A DNA stretch of 64,000 bases from Actinomadura fibrosa (GCF_900659615.1 NZ_CAACUY010000010.1:43894-107893); one strand, 5' to 3'. Numbered from the stretch's first letter, positions 32,511 through 42,310 are shown. Notes: generated from the sequence alone by a model not told the origin. Numbers and translations: made by a program.

Positions 32511-33327
32511 AGTCCTCCGCTCGTGCCTGCGCGATGGCCTGGCCGATACCGTGCAGGTTGCCTTCGCTGTCGTAGAACCATGCGGCGCGTTCGCCTCGTC
32601 CGCCTTGCGACGGATAGTGCCCGGCGACTTCCGCTATCCCGTCGACGGTGCTCAATCCGGGCCCGTCATAGTCCTCGAACACCACACCTCGCGCCCGCAG
32701 CTCGGTGACCGTGGCGTCGATGTCGTCCACGCACCAGCCCATCTGAGTGTGTTCACCGGATGGGCGTCCTGATGACCGGAAGAGCGCGAAGGCGTTACCG
32801 CCGCATTCATAGCGCAGGCCACCCGGACGCGTCTCGACGGGATCCAACCCGAGTCCCTCCGAGTAGAAGCGCCGTGCGCGGTCGAGATCCTGAGCCGGCA
32901 GCCGGGTCGCGGGGCGCGCGGCGGCGAGTGCCCCTGTGCCGGTCATGCCGAACCGGTTACGGCGGGCCGTCCAGTACGCCGGGGTCAGCTCGATGATCTG
33001 CACATGGTTTCCGTCGGGGTCGATCACGGTGCCGAACCAGGCGCCGCTCTCGGCCCGGTACTCCAGCCCGGCCAGCCATGTCACGCCCATCGCGCCGAGA
33101 TGCCCGGCGGTGGCGCGGGCGTCATCGACGTGCAGGTTGAGGATCGTCCGGGCCGGTTCGCGGGTTCGCGCGGCCACGTCGTCGCGTCCGTCGACGAGCA
33201 GTGCGACGGCGCCGAGCCGCAGGAACCCGTCGGCATCGGCGTCGACGCCGAACGCGCGTTCGTACCAGGCGCGAAGGCGCGCCGGATCGATGCTGGCGAG
33301 CAGGACGCTGCCGATGGCCGCCGTCAT
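32500..33327 (-). CDS. VOC-family protein with two glyoxalase-like domains
   Basis: The 275-residue product is a tandem of two VOC modules: about 1-115 (VLLASIDPARLRAWYERAFG, FGTVIDPDGNHVQIIEL) and about 135-270 (PAQDLDRARRFYSEGLGLDP, ERAAWFYDSEGNLHGI). VOC proteins isomerise, dioxygenate or sequester small molecules, including bleomycin- and enediyne-type antibiotics. His/Glu metal ligands are partly present (DGNHVQIIE). ATG overlaps the stop of the upstream SnoaL gene (ATGA). A resistance or tailoring role is inference from context. Confidence 0.82.
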   Translation of the reverse strand: MTAAIGSVLLASIDPARLRAWYERAFGVDADADGFLRLGAVALLVDGRDDVAARTREPARTILNLHVDDARATAGHLGAMGVTWLAGLEYRAESGAWFGTVIDPDGNHVQIIELTPAYWTARRNRFGMTGTGALAAARPATRLPAQDLDRARRFYSEGLGLDPVETRPGGLRYECGGNAFALFRSSGRPSGEHTQMGWCVDDIDATVTELRARGVVFEDYDGPGLSTVDGIAEVAGHYPSQGGRGERAAWFYDSEGNLHGIGQAIAQARAEDSAL

Positions 33328-33707
33328 CCGGGGGTGTCGCCCGGGAACGAGTGGTGCTCGTGGGCGATCTTCCATCGCCCGTCCTCCCTGCGCAGCCCCA
33401 GGGTGAGCCGGCACCGGAGGTCCACGATCGCGATCATCGCCTGGCACCAGGCGACGTCGTCACCGGCGGATATCTCCAGGTCGAGCAGGTCGAAGGAGCC
33501 GTCCCCGCCCGGGCTGTAGTCGAAGAACAGCTCCCACTGCTTGCGGTAGTCCGCCAGCCCCCGCAGCCGCGGCGGATCGACCACGTCGTACATCAGGACG
33601 TCGTCGGTGTGGTTGGCGAGCACACCGTCCATGTCGCCCGCCCGTACCGCGCTCGCCCACTCCTCGACGACGGCCCGGACCTGGTCCTCATTCGATCGAT
33701 CGACCAC
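33324..33707 (-). CDS. SnoaL-like (NTF2 fold) protein
   Basis: The 127-residue product has the DUF4440/SnoaL-like pattern: VVEEWASAVRAGDMDGVLAN, VLMYDVVDPPRLRGLADYRK, and ISAGDDVAWCQAMIAI with GRWKIAHEHHSFP near the end. Such proteins act as cyclases, hydratases or isomerases in polyketide pathways, or as stress proteins. It is translationally coupled to the VOC gene. The GTG start at 33707 has a weak ribosome site. Specific function unknown. Confidence 0.78.
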   Translation of the reverse strand: MVDRSNEDQVRAVVEEWASAVRAGDMDGVLANHTDDVLMYDVVDPPRLRGLADYRKQWELFFDYSPGGDGSFDLLDLEISAGDDVAWCQAMIAIVDLRCRLTLGLRREDGRWKIAHEHHSFPGDTPG

Positions 33708-33813
33708 GAAGCTCGCGCCCTCTCACTGTTCCGATGTGCCCTGCGCAGGCGGCCTGCCCGATGCACGGTGAGTAGATCTCTCCGAACTCAGCGTGCACGG
33801 CATGAACCGAGTC

Positions 33814-35349
33814 TTACCCTTCGCGCCTCCCGGTTCCCAGGTCGACACGCTGGGTTCCCGTGCTCGTGACGGTATTCGAGCCGCAGCGGCTGTCGGTCAC
33901 CGGACGGACGCCCGATGCCAGGAAGCGCGTGACGATCGTGTCAGCGCATGCGCTCGCGCCGGAAAGGTAGACCATGTGGCCCCCGCCGTCCACGGCGAGC
34001 AGGCGCGCTCGCCGCCCGAGCGCGACGCGCATCTCGGCGGCACCGCGCCACGGCGTCCCGGGGTCGCGCGTGAAGGACACCAGCAGGATGTTGGACGGCC
34101 CGGCGGCGCCGATCCGGATCCGGGCCCCGGTGGGGCGGGACGGCCAGAACGCGCAGGGCCAGATGCCGGCCGCCGAGGCGCCGAACATCGGGAATCGCGA
34201 CCGGTCCGACTCGATGGTGCGCGCGTAGTAGGAGATGTCGTGAGGCCAAGGGGCGTCGCTGCACGAGCGCTGGATCATCCCGGAGAAGTCGGCCGGTTCG
34301 TCCCTGCCGGGCAGGTCGCCTGCGGCGCCTGGGCCGGGCCGCCGCCACGTCTCGGCCAATGCCCGCCACGCCTTGGCCAAGGCGGGGAAGGTCTGGTCGC
34401 TGAACAGGGAGCTGAAGGTCAGGTAACGGAAGCCGGGACCGTCCATGGTGCCCGCGGGTGCGCGATCCAGGCGGCTAGCCAGCCTGAAGTACCCGTCCCG
34501 TACCTGCCGGGGAGTGGCGCCGAGACCGTAGGTCCGGTTCCGCGCCGCGGCCCAGCGCGCGAAATCCGGGAAGCGCTGCTCCACTCCTTCGGCGAGCCGT
34601 CTCGACCAGGTGTGGTCCATGCCGCCGGGGCCGACCACCCCGTCGAGGACGATCCTGTCGGTGCGCCGCGGGAAGAGCGTCGCGTAGACCGCGCCGAGGT
34701 ACGTGCCGTAGGAGTACCCGAGGTAGGAGATCCGCTCCTCGCCGAGGGCCGCCCTGACCCGGTCCATGTCCCTCGCGACGTCCGCGGTCGACATGTGCGG
34801 CAGCAGGTAACCGGTCTTCGAGGCGCCGCACTGGTGGGCGATGGTCCGCATCAGCGCGGCGCTCCGGAGGACGTCACCGGTGTCACGCGCGTACGGGGAC
34901 GGCGGGATGTTCAGTTCCTGCCCGGCTTGGAGATCGCAGGTCGCGGGGGCGCTTCGTCCGACACCGCGAGGGTCGAACGTGACCAGGTCGTAGCGTCCGC
35001 GCACCTCGTCGGGAAGTCCCTGCGCCACCAGCCGCGCGGGCATGGCCAGCTCCGAGCGGTCCGTGCCGCCGGGATTGAGCACCAGCACGCCCCTGCGCCC
35101 GGCCGGTCCGTCGGCGGTGCGCCGGGACACGGCGATCCGGATCCTCGTGCCGTCCGGACGCGCGTAGTCGAGCGGCACGTCGAGCGTCGCGCACCGGACG
35201 CCGGGGGCGGGTTCGCCGAGATCCTCGCAGGGTGCCCAGGTGAGTGCGGTGGCCGGCACGGCGGCTCCGGTCGCCGCTGCGGCGACCGCCAGCGCGGCGG
35301 CCGTCCGGGCGGGTCTCATGGACGACCGCTGGATCGTGGGAAGGCCCAT
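33814..35349 (-). CDS. Secreted TAP-type alpha/beta hydrolase
   Basis: From ATG 35349 (GGAGCGCAC upstream) the product is 511 residues with a signal peptide (SSMRPARTAAALAVAAAATG, cleavage near PATALT). The catalytic parts are VLVLNPGGTDRS (oxyanion strand), GYSYGTYLG with Ser213, a late Asp (TRDPGTPW) and DGGGHMVYL with His. A C-terminal TAP-like domain follows. Relatives are tripeptidyl aminopeptidases such as SlpD/E and lactone or ester hydrolases in antibiotic clusters. The enzyme acts outside the cell, perhaps trimming or detoxifying the product. Confidence 0.87.
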   Translation of the reverse strand: MGLPTIQRSSMRPARTAAALAVAAAATGAAVPATALTWAPCEDLGEPAPGVRCATLDVPLDYARPDGTRIRIAVSRRTADGPAGRRGVLVLNPGGTDRSELAMPARLVAQGLPDEVRGRYDLVTFDPRGVGRSAPATCDLQAGQELNIPPSPYARDTGDVLRSAALMRTIAHQCGASKTGYLLPHMSTADVARDMDRVRAALGEERISYLGYSYGTYLGAVYATLFPRRTDRIVLDGVVGPGGMDHTWSRRLAEGVEQRFPDFARWAAARNRTYGLGATPRQVRDGYFRLASRLDRAPAGTMDGPGFRYLTFSSLFSDQTFPALAKAWRALAETWRRPGPGAAGDLPGRDEPADFSGMIQRSCSDAPWPHDISYYARTIESDRSRFPMFGASAAGIWPCAFWPSRPTGARIRIGAAGPSNILLVSFTRDPGTPWRGAAEMRVALGRRARLLAVDGGGHMVYLSGASACADTIVTRFLASGVRPVTDSRCGSNTVTSTGTQRVDLGTGRREG

Positions 35350-35410
35350 GTGCGCTCCAGAAGGGCGGATCGGTCCGGCGGAACCACTGTCCCGGGTGCA
35401 CGCGCGCCAT

Positions 35411-35429
35411 CGCACCTTCCGGAATGCGG
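35411..35429 (-). promoter_or_regulatory. Cluster motif copy B (TAP hydrolase promoter)
   Basis: Toward the hydrolase gene the site reads CCGCATTCCGGAAGGTGCG, 62 bases before ATG 35349. TTCCGGAA at its centre with CGCA and TGCG arms makes it a near-palindrome. It is the only copy between the hydrolase and the plus-strand solute-binding gene and may serve both. Confidence 0.6.
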
Positions 35430-35536
35430 AGCCGCCGCGGTCCGCGCTCCCGCGTCGAACGGGGACGGCAAGGGCGGAGATGCGAGGCGATGGCCGCCGG
35501 CGGGAGCATCGTCCTTGCGGCCTCGCCCGCAGGAAC

Positions 35537-36958
35537 ATGGGAGATCTCTTGCGACAGAAGACCATGCTCGACGTCTGGGTGGTCGACCTCACCTTTCCCG
35601 GATACATGACCTGGTGGGCCGAGCGGGCCCGGGAGTTCGAGGAACGGCACCCCGACTATGAGGTCGACATCGTGCGGCTCGACTTCTTCTCCGGACCGCG
35701 GGACGTCTCCGCCGCCATCGAAGCGGGAAGGCGCCCGGCCGTCGCCGAGTACTACTTCTATCTGAACCAGGTCGCCCGTGACACGCTGGCGCCGGACGGG
35801 TCGCCGCAGTTCACCTCCGTGGAGGCGGCCGTCGGCGGCCGGGCCGAGATCCTCGGCGAGCCGGTCGTCCTCGGCGACATCATCCCCGCCTTGCGGGAGT
35901 ACTACAGCGACGACGGTCTGACGTCGATGCCGTCGGTCGGGACGACCAGTGTGCTGTACGGGAACGCGGGCGTCCTCGAAAGCGCGGGCGCGTCCAGGAT
36001 GCCGCGGACGTGGGGCGACGTGGAGGACACCTGCGAAGCCGTCGCCGGGCTCGCCGGCGGCCCCGCGCACGGTATCACCTGGTCCAATCACGGGATGTTC
36101 TTCCAGCAGGCGCTGGCCGCGCAGGGCGGGCTGCTCACCGACAACGACAACGGACGGTCGGGCCGTGCCACCACCATCGACCTCGCCGCACCGGAGATGC
36201 TCGCTTGGGCACGGTGGTGGCGGCGGCTTCACCGTCGCGGCCACTACCTCTACACCGGCAGGATCCCCGACTGGCAGGGGACGTTCCAGGCCTTCGCCGA
36301 CGAGCGCACGGCTCTGCGGCTCAGCTCGTCGAACGACGTGGACTACATGGTGCAGGCGGCGAAGACCGCCGGTTTCGGCCTCGACGTGGGCGCCTGCCCG
36401 TACAACGGCGACGTCCCGCACGCCGGGAACGCGGTCGCCGGCAGCTCGCTCTGGCTGTCCGACCGTCTCGACGAGCGGACACGCGACGGCGCGCTGGCCT
36501 TCCTCCAGTTCGTCCACAATCCGCGCAACGCGGCCGACCGCCACAAGAGGATGAGCTTCCTTCCGCTGACCGGCTCCGCGTTCGCACTGCTGGAGGAGGA
36601 GGGCTGGTTCGCGGCCAATCCCCATCACCGCGTGCCCAGCGAGCAGCTCGCCGCGGCACCCGGTGAAGGCGGCCGCGAGCGCGGTCCGGCAGCGCGAGGA
36701 GCGATGTTCGGGAACTTCGCCCGGATCCAGGACATCATGACCCGCGCCATGCACGACGTGCTCGTCGATGACGTGGATGTGACCGGGCGTTTCGCACGCG
36801 CGACGGCGGAGGCGCGGCTACGGCTGCGGGAGTACAACTCCAAGGCTCCCGCGATCGCCCCCGGCGGGGTCGAGAGCCTCTGCGTCGAGTTCTTCACCGA
36901 CGCCGGGAGCTACTCGGGCGCCGATCTGGAGAAAGTCGCCGAGCTCAGAAGGCGCTGA
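35537..36958 (+). CDS. UgpB-like solute-binding protein without signal peptide
   Basis: The 473-residue product has the family 1 sugar-binding fold: WWAERAREFEERHPDYEVDI near the N terminus, LTSMPSVGTTSVLYGNAG, TWGDVEDTCEAVAGLAGGPA, GRIPDWQGTFQAFADERTAL and DGALAFLQFVHNPRNAADRH. Family members normally carry a lipoprotein or Sec signal, but here the fold begins within about 10 residues of ATG 35537 (MGDLLRQKTMLDVWVVDLTF) and no upstream in-frame leader is plausible. No ABC permease or ATPase genes are near. It may be an intracellular binding or sequestering protein for a glycosylated intermediate; that is inference. Confidence 0.75.
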   Translation: MGDLLRQKTMLDVWVVDLTFPGYMTWWAERAREFEERHPDYEVDIVRLDFFSGPRDVSAAIEAGRRPAVAEYYFYLNQVARDTLAPDGSPQFTSVEAAVGGRAEILGEPVVLGDIIPALREYYSDDGLTSMPSVGTTSVLYGNAGVLESAGASRMPRTWGDVEDTCEAVAGLAGGPAHGITWSNHGMFFQQALAAQGGLLTDNDNGRSGRATTIDLAAPEMLAWARWWRRLHRRGHYLYTGRIPDWQGTFQAFADERTALRLSSSNDVDYMVQAAKTAGFGLDVGACPYNGDVPHAGNAVAGSSLWLSDRLDERTRDGALAFLQFVHNPRNAADRHKRMSFLPLTGSAFALLEEEGWFAANPHHRVPSEQLAAAPGEGGRERGPAARGAMFGNFARIQDIMTRAMHDVLVDDVDVTGRFARATAEARLRLREYNSKAPAIAPGGVESLCVEFFTDAGSYSGADLEKVAELRRR

Positions 36959-36995
36959 TCCCCTGGCGCCAGGACGGGTGGGCGTGTCATGACGC

Positions 36996-37997
36996 TCACC
37001 TCGGCGCGGTCCCGCGGAGCGGCGCAGCGCCGGTGTCGGAGAGCTCCAGCCACCGCGGGTTCGCCCTGGCCCACTCGATCGTCCTGGCCAGGCCGTCGCG
37101 CAGCGGGGTCGTCGCGCGCCAGCCCAGCATCTCGCCGATCTTGCTCGTGTCGGGTATCCGGCGGCGCAGGTCCTGGTAGCCGCGGCCCAGCAGGTCGCGG
37201 GTGGCGACGGGGACCGCGGCGCCGGCGCCGGTGAGCTCGACGATGAGGGCCGTCAGCTCGGCCACCGTGGTCTCGACCGGGCTGCCGACGTTGAAGCACT
37301 CCCCCACGGCGTCCTCGCGGGCGGCGACGAGGAGCGTCGCCTCGACCGCGTCCTGGACGTAGGTGAAGCAGCGTGTCTGGCGGCCGTCGTCGTAGACGGC
37401 CGGCGGCAGCCCGTTCAGGGCCCGGTGGACGCCGCGGCTGACGACGAAGGCGGGCCGCTGCCGCGGACCGTAGACGTTGAAGTAGCGCACGACGGCCGCC
37501 CGCAGCCCCCGCTGCCGGACGAACGCGAAGGTCAGGTGCTCGCCCAGCGCCTTGCTGGACGAGTAGCACCAGCGGTCCACGTCCGTGCCGCCCAGCACCC
37601 GGTCGTCGTCCTCCTTCCAGGGGACGGCCGGGTTCCGGCCGTAGACCTCGCTGGTGCTGGCGACGACGACCTTGGCGCCCGCCGCCGCGGCGAGCTCCAG
37701 GACGTTCCTCGTGCCCAGCAGGTTGACGTCGATGACGTCGACCGGGCGTTCGAGGTAGCGGTCGACGCCGACGACGGCGGCGAAGTGGTAGACGGTGTCC
37801 ACGCCGTCCCGGATGGCCTCGGCCAGCCGCGCGCGGTCCCGGACGTCGCCGCTCACATGGCGCACCGGTGGGACCTGCGGACGCTCACGGGGCGGTGCTC
37901 CGTCGAACACGGTGACCCGCGCGCCGCGGCGGACGAGCTCGTCCACCAGATGGCCGCCGAGGAAGCCGCATCCCCCGGTGACGACGACCTCGTTCAC
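36996..37997 (-). CDS. UDP-glucuronate decarboxylase-type epimerase/dehydratase
   Basis: From GTG 37997 (GGGAGG, 7-base spacing) the product is 333 residues of the extended SDR family: TGGCGFLGGHLVDELVRRGA, DVRDRARLAEAI, and the catalytic YSSSKALGEHL (Tyr145, Lys149). It also has RYFNVYGPRQRPAFVVSR and DGRQTRCFTYVQDAVEA. The last two are typical of UDP-glucuronate decarboxylases (UXS), which give UDP-4-keto-pentose/UDP-xylose. It directly follows a UDP-glucose dehydrogenase gene, the same order of function as CalS8/CalS9 of calicheamicin or MdpA1/A2 of maduropeptin. An epimerase role is the main alternative. Confidence 0.85.
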   Translation of the reverse strand: MNEVVVTGGCGFLGGHLVDELVRRGARVTVFDGAPPRERPQVPPVRHVSGDVRDRARLAEAIRDGVDTVYHFAAVVGVDRYLERPVDVIDVNLLGTRNVLELAAAAGAKVVVASTSEVYGRNPAVPWKEDDDRVLGGTDVDRWCYSSSKALGEHLTFAFVRQRGLRAAVVRYFNVYGPRQRPAFVVSRGVHRALNGLPPAVYDDGRQTRCFTYVQDAVEATLLVAAREDAVGECFNVGSPVETTVAELTALIVELTGAGAAVPVATRDLLGRGYQDLRRRIPDTSKIGEMLGWRATTPLRDGLARTIEWARANPRWLELSDTGAAPLRGTAPR

Positions 37998-38001
37998 GGC
38001 G

Positions 38002-39351
38002 TCACCTCCCGATCCCGCGGAAGGCGAATCCATGGCTGCGGAAGCGTTCGATGGCGGCCCGCGAGTAGTGGGCGCGGCCGTCGATGATGACGCACGACCC
38101 GGCCATGGTGTCCCGCAGCGCGACCAGGTCGATCTCGTCGATCTCGTCGTGCCGCGCGAGCACGGCGACGCAGTCGGCGCCGGCGAGCGCCTCCCGCGGG
38201 GACGCGGCGGGCGCCAGGCCGAACCGCTCCCGGACCTCGCCGGGATCGGCCAGCGGGTCGAAGAGGGAGACGTCGGCCCCGCCCTGCCGGAGCGCGGCGA
38301 CGACCGGCGCGACGGGGGTGGCGCGGAGGTCGCCGCTGTTGTTCTTGAAGGCCACGCCGAGGACGGCGATCCTCGCCCCGTCCAGCCCGCGGCCCATCCG
38401 GGCCAGCTCCCGCACGATCAGGTCGACGGTGTGGCCGGGCATCGAGTCGTTGATCCGCCGGGCGGCGGGGACCGTGCCGAGGTCGACGCCGAGGTCGCGG
38501 GCCGCCCGCCAGAGCATCCACGGATCCTTGGTCAGGCACGATCCGCCGACCCCGACGCTCGGCAGGAGGATGTTGACGTTCCCCGCGCCCTTGCGGATGG
38601 TGTTCGCCGCGGCGATCACCTCCAGCACGTCGACGTCCAGGGCGCCGCACAGCCTGGCGAGCTCGTTGGCCATCGCGATGTTGTGGTCGATCCACCAGTT
38701 GGTGGCCAGCTTGACCATCTCGGCGCACTCCATGGACGCGCAGCCGACGACGTCCGCGCCGATCGTGCGCCGCCAGAAGGCCGCGGCGGCCCGGCCGCTG
38801 TCCCGGCACCATCCGCTGACGGCGATGGGGAACGTCCGCAGCTCGTGCAGGGCCCGGCCCTCCGACAGCCGCTCGGGGCAGAACGCCAGCCCGAAGTCCT
38901 CACCGGCCTTCAGGCCGCTCTTCTCCAGGAGCGGCGCGACGACCTTCCTGGTCACCCCCGGCGGCACGGTGCTCTTGAGGATGACGAGGTGCCCCGGACG
39001 GAGCCGGGCGGCCAGTTCCGCGCAGGCGTCGCGCAGGTGCGCGTCGACGAACTCGGTGCCCTGGACGGGCGTTCCCACCGCGATGATCACGACGTCCGCG
39101 CTCGCCGCCGGCGCGTAGTCGGTGGTGACGCGGAGCCTGCCCGCGTCCAGCCCGTCCGCGAGCAGCTCCGGCAGGCCGGGTTCCCGGTACGGGCAGCGGC
39201 GGGCGGCCAGCCGGTCCACCACACCGCGGTCGACGTCGACGCCGGCGACGTCCACGCCCGCGGCGGCCAGCACCGCGGCGACCGTCGAACCCACGTACCC
39301 CATCCCGATGACCGCGGCCGAGGCCGGTCGTCCGCCGGGCAAGAACTTCAC
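38002..39351 (-). CDS. UDP-glucose 6-dehydrogenase family
   Basis: From GTG 39351 the product is 449 residues. It has the N-terminal NAD domain (AAVIGMGYVGSTVAAVLAAA), STVPPGVTRKVVAPLLEKSG, FCPERLSEG, the catalytic Cys272 in VGGSCLTKDPWML, and the C-terminal UDP-binding domain with VLGVAFKNNSGDLRATP. It oxidises UDP-glucose to UDP-glucuronate, although NDP-HexNAc dehydrogenases look similar. Its stop codon lies in the ribosome site of the decarboxylase gene. As first step of the sugar branch it commits the pathway to a pentose. Confidence 0.88.
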   Translation of the reverse strand: MKFLPGGRPASAAVIGMGYVGSTVAAVLAAAGVDVAGVDVDRGVVDRLAARRCPYREPGLPELLADGLDAGRLRVTTDYAPAASADVVIIAVGTPVQGTEFVDAHLRDACAELAARLRPGHLVILKSTVPPGVTRKVVAPLLEKSGLKAGEDFGLAFCPERLSEGRALHELRTFPIAVSGWCRDSGRAAAAFWRRTIGADVVGCASMECAEMVKLATNWWIDHNIAMANELARLCGALDVDVLEVIAAANTIRKGAGNVNILLPSVGVGGSCLTKDPWMLWRAARDLGVDLGTVPAARRINDSMPGHTVDLIVRELARMGRGLDGARIAVLGVAFKNNSGDLRATPVAPVVAALRQGGADVSLFDPLADPGEVRERFGLAPAASPREALAGADCVAVLARHDEIDEIDLVALRDTMAGSCVIIDGRAHYSRAAIERFRSHGFAFRGIGR

Positions 39352-39451
39352 GATGACCACCCACTCCGGGACGTGACGGCACGCACCAGAAGCGTGCCAA
39401 CGAGAGGAGCGCCGCCGCATCTCCGGACCTGCGGTCCTGCGTCACCGCACT

Positions 39452-39470
39452 GGGCAATCTGGAAGGTGCG
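39452..39470 (+). promoter_or_regulatory. Cluster motif copy C (2,3-dehydratase promoter)
   Basis: GGGCAATCTGGAAGGTGCG faces the dehydratase gene and ends 82 bases before ATG 39552. An outer CGCAC at 39446-39450 pairs with the terminal GTGCG. It lies 101 bases from the divergent UDP-glucose dehydrogenase start. Confidence 0.6.
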
Positions 39471-39551
39471 CGGGTATCTCGGCGCCGCGACGATGCACGC
39501 AGTGACCCGAGTCCGAACGATTGCCCGGCCTGCGTGGATGGACGCGAACCC

Positions 39552-40979
39552 ATGACTCCCGTACTCGCCCGCCTGACGGACCGCCTGGCCGCCTCCGCGC
39601 GGGCGACGGCGTCGCGGCTCAGCCCCGACGTCGACGCGTGGATCGCGGAGAGAAGGCGCCGGCCTTTCGAGAGCGCGCTGATCACGCTGGACGAGCTGAC
39701 CGAGCCGGACGGCTGGGGCTTCGCGCCGGGCACCGGCGTGCTCGGACATCGCAGCGGCCGGTTCTTCACCGTCGAGGGGATGCACGTCACGACCAACCAG
39801 GGCCCGGTCGGGGAGTGGTGGCAGCCCGTCCTCGTCCAGCGGGACATCGCCATCCTCGGACTGATCGCCAAGGAGTTCGACGGCGTCCTGCACTTCCTGC
39901 TCCAGGCGAAGATGGAGCCCGGCAACGTCGGCATGGTGCAGTTGTCGCCCACCGTCCAGGCGACTCCCAGCAACTACACCCGGGTGCACGGCGGACGGCC
40001 GTCGCGCTATGTCGAGTACTTCACCGACCCGGCGCGGGGCCGGGTGCTGGTCGACGTCATGCAGTCCGAGCAAGGGGCGTGGTTCCATCTCAAGCGCAAC
40101 CGGAACGTGGTCGTCGAGGTCCGCGACGACGTGGCCGCGCACGAGGACTTCCTGTGGCTGACGCTCGGGCAGATCGGATGCCTGCTCCAGCGGCCGAACG
40201 TCGTCAACATGGACGCCCGTACCGTCCTCGGGTGCCTGTCGGCCATGGCGGACGCGGGGGCGTCCGGAGCCGAGGTCTTCGGCGAACCGCTGGGAGACCC
40301 GCCGGAGCCGGGCGCCGTCCACCCGATGACCGAGGTCATGAGCTGGCTCGTACGCCGCAAGTGCGAGCACGAGATGTCGGCCCGGCTCGTGCCGTTGACC
40401 GCTCTGCCCGGCTGGCGCCGCGACACCGACCGGATCCGTCCGGAGGACGGCGCCGGGGAGTTCAGCATCGCCAGCGTCCGCGTGCACGCCCGGACCCGCG
40501 AGGCGCCCCGGTGGAAACAGCCGCTGCTGGCGCCGCACGGCCCGACACTGGCGGGGCTGGTCGTCCGGAGCGTCAACGGAGTCCCGCACGCGCTGGTACG
40601 GGCCGAGGCATTGCCCGGCTACCGGGACACGATCGAACTCGGTCCCACCGTGCGCTTCCCCATGCATGCCTACGACCGCACCCCGCCGGAGCACCGCCCG
40701 CCGTTCCTCGACCATCTGCTGACCGCCGGTGACGGCGTCCGCTACGACACGGTGCAGTCAGAGGAGGGCGGGCGTTTTCTGCACGCGGAGACCCGTTACC
40801 TGGTGGTGGAGGCCGGTGACGACTTCCCGCGGCGGGTGCCGCCCGACTTCTCCTGGATCTCGCTCAAGCAGCTGAACGCGCTGCAACGGCACGGCCACTA
40901 CCTCGGCATCGAGGTCAGGAGCCTCCTGCTCTGCCTGGCCGTTGCGTGCCCGAACGACCGACCGACAAGGAGCCGGTGA
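39552..40979 (+). CDS. NDP-hexose 2,3-dehydratase
   Basis: The 475-residue product is the two-repeat protein of the EvaA/TylCVI/AtmS14 family. Repeat one has FFTVEGMHVTTNQGPVGEWW, VGMVQLSPTVQATPSNYTRV and WLTLGQIGCLLQRPNVVNMD; repeat two has WKQPLLAPHGPTLAGLVVRS, YDTVQSEEGGRFLHAETRYL and WISLKQLNALQRHGHY. The enzyme removes the C-2 hydroxyl of a 4-keto NDP-sugar, giving a 3,4-diketo-2-deoxy sugar. Start ATG 39552 is chosen over GTG 39534, though both have weak ribosome sites. Its stop overlaps the glycosyltransferase start (ATGA). Here the substrate is probably the UDP-4-keto-pentose. Confidence 0.93.
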   Translation: MTPVLARLTDRLAASARATASRLSPDVDAWIAERRRRPFESALITLDELTEPDGWGFAPGTGVLGHRSGRFFTVEGMHVTTNQGPVGEWWQPVLVQRDIAILGLIAKEFDGVLHFLLQAKMEPGNVGMVQLSPTVQATPSNYTRVHGGRPSRYVEYFTDPARGRVLVDVMQSEQGAWFHLKRNRNVVVEVRDDVAAHEDFLWLTLGQIGCLLQRPNVVNMDARTVLGCLSAMADAGASGAEVFGEPLGDPPEPGAVHPMTEVMSWLVRRKCEHEMSARLVPLTALPGWRRDTDRIRPEDGAGEFSIASVRVHARTREAPRWKQPLLAPHGPTLAGLVVRSVNGVPHALVRAEALPGYRDTIELGPTVRFPMHAYDRTPPEHRPPFLDHLLTAGDGVRYDTVQSEEGGRFLHAETRYLVVEAGDDFPRRVPPDFSWISLKQLNALQRHGHYLGIEVRSLLLCLAVACPNDRPTRSR

Positions 40980-42310
40980 TGCGCGTCCTGGTGACCGCCG
41001 TACCCCACGCCTCCCACCTCAACATCGTCATCCCCTACGCCCAGGCGCTGCAGAACGCGGGACACGAGGTCTGCGTCGGCACCGCGCCCGGCGGCGAGCA
41101 GATCGTCACCGCCGCGGGCCTGACCGTCGTGACGTTCGGGGAGCCCACGCCGCTCTCTCTGCGGAACTGGAAGGAGCACGGTCTCCTGCCCGACCAGGAG
41201 GTCCGCGAGGCGTTCGCCGATGCGCTCGGCCTCAGCCCCGCCGAACGCGACTACTGGGACGTCTTCTACCAGTACTACGCGTTCAACGCGCGGTTCTTCC
41301 TCCAGCGCGAGCCGCGCGAGGACATCGACGGGCTCGTCGCGTTCGGCCGCGCCTGGCAGCCCGACCTCGTGCTCTGGGACGCCTGGTTCCCGCTCGGCGG
41401 AGTGGTCGCCCGGGCGTGCGGCGCGCCGCACGCCCGGCTCCTGATCGGCCCGGACTACAGCGGCTGGGCGCACGAGGTGTTCGCCGGGCGCGGCGGGCCC
41501 GCACGCGCCACGGTGGGCGAGAACCCGCTGGTCGAAGCGCTGCGCCCGGTCGCCGACCGGTACGGGCTGGACGTCGACGACGACCTCGTGCTCGGCGGGC
41601 TCGCCCTGGACCCGATCCCCGCCGAGCGGCGGCTGACCGCGCACGCGCCGGTCCGGCCGGTCCGGTGGATCACCTACAACGGCGGCGCGGTCAAGCCGTC
41701 CTGGCTGCACGCCCGGCCCGAGCGCCCGCGCGTGGCCCTGACCCTCGGCCTGTCGGTGCGGCTGTGGCAGCGCGGCGGCGATCCCCGCCTGCCCAAGCTC
41801 ATCGAGGCGCTGGACGACCAGGACGTCGAGGTCGTGGCCCTTTGCACCGGGGAGCAGCTCGCCCGGATCCCGCGGCTGCCGGGCAACGTGCGGCCCGTCG
41901 ACTACGTCCCGCTCACCGAGCTGCTGCCGACCTGCTCCGCCGTGATCCACCACGGTTCCAGCGGCGCGTTCATGTCGTCCGTCGCCGCCGGCGTGCCCCA
42001 GCTCGTCGTCCATACCGGGGAGTCCATCCGGATGATCTTCAGCGGGGAGGGCGAGGACATCTCCGTGTCCAACGCCGACCGGGACGCCGACTCGTGGCTC
42101 ACCGCAGGCTACGTGGCCGAGCGCGGGGCCGGGGAGCCCCTGGACCATCAGACGCAGTCCGTGGCGGAGATACGGTCACGGATCAGCGCCGTCCTGCACG
42201 GCTCCGCCTACACCAAGGCCGCCGGCGAGCTGCGGCGGGAATGGCGGGCGCGGCCGGGCCCCGCCGACGTCATCCCCGAGCTGGAGAAGCTGAGCGGCGT
42301 TGACGGCTGA
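40979..42310 (+). CDS. DesVII/EryCIII-like glycosyltransferase (GT1)
   Basis: The 443-residue product is a GT-B fold activator-type macrolide glycosyltransferase: [20 protein letters not shown] opening, [20 protein letters not shown], and the C-terminal donor site [20 protein letters not shown] with [16 protein letters not shown]. Homologues of this class often need a DesVIII-type partner; none is encoded nearby. It probably attaches the aminopentose to the aglycone. AAGGAG lies before ATG 40979. Confidence 0.9.
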   Translation: MRVLVTAVPHASHLNIVIPYAQALQNAGHEVCVGTAPGGEQIVTAAGLTVVTFGEPTPLSLRNWKEHGLLPDQEVREAFADALGLSPAERDYWDVFYQYYAFNARFFLQREPREDIDGLVAFGRAWQPDLVLWDAWFPLGGVVARACGAPHARLLIGPDYSGWAHEVFAGRGGPARATVGENPLVEALRPVADRYGLDVDDDLVLGGLALDPIPAERRLTAHAPVRPVRWITYNGGAVKPSWLHARPERPRVALTLGLSVRLWQRGGDPRLPKLIEALDDQDVEVVALCTGEQLARIPRLPGNVRPVDYVPLTELLPTCSAVIHHGSSGAFMSSVAAGVPQLVVHTGESIRMIFSGEGEDISVSNADRDADSWLTAGYVAERGAGEPLDHQTQSVAEIRSRISAVLHGSAYTKAAGELRREWRARPGPADVIPELEKLSGVDG

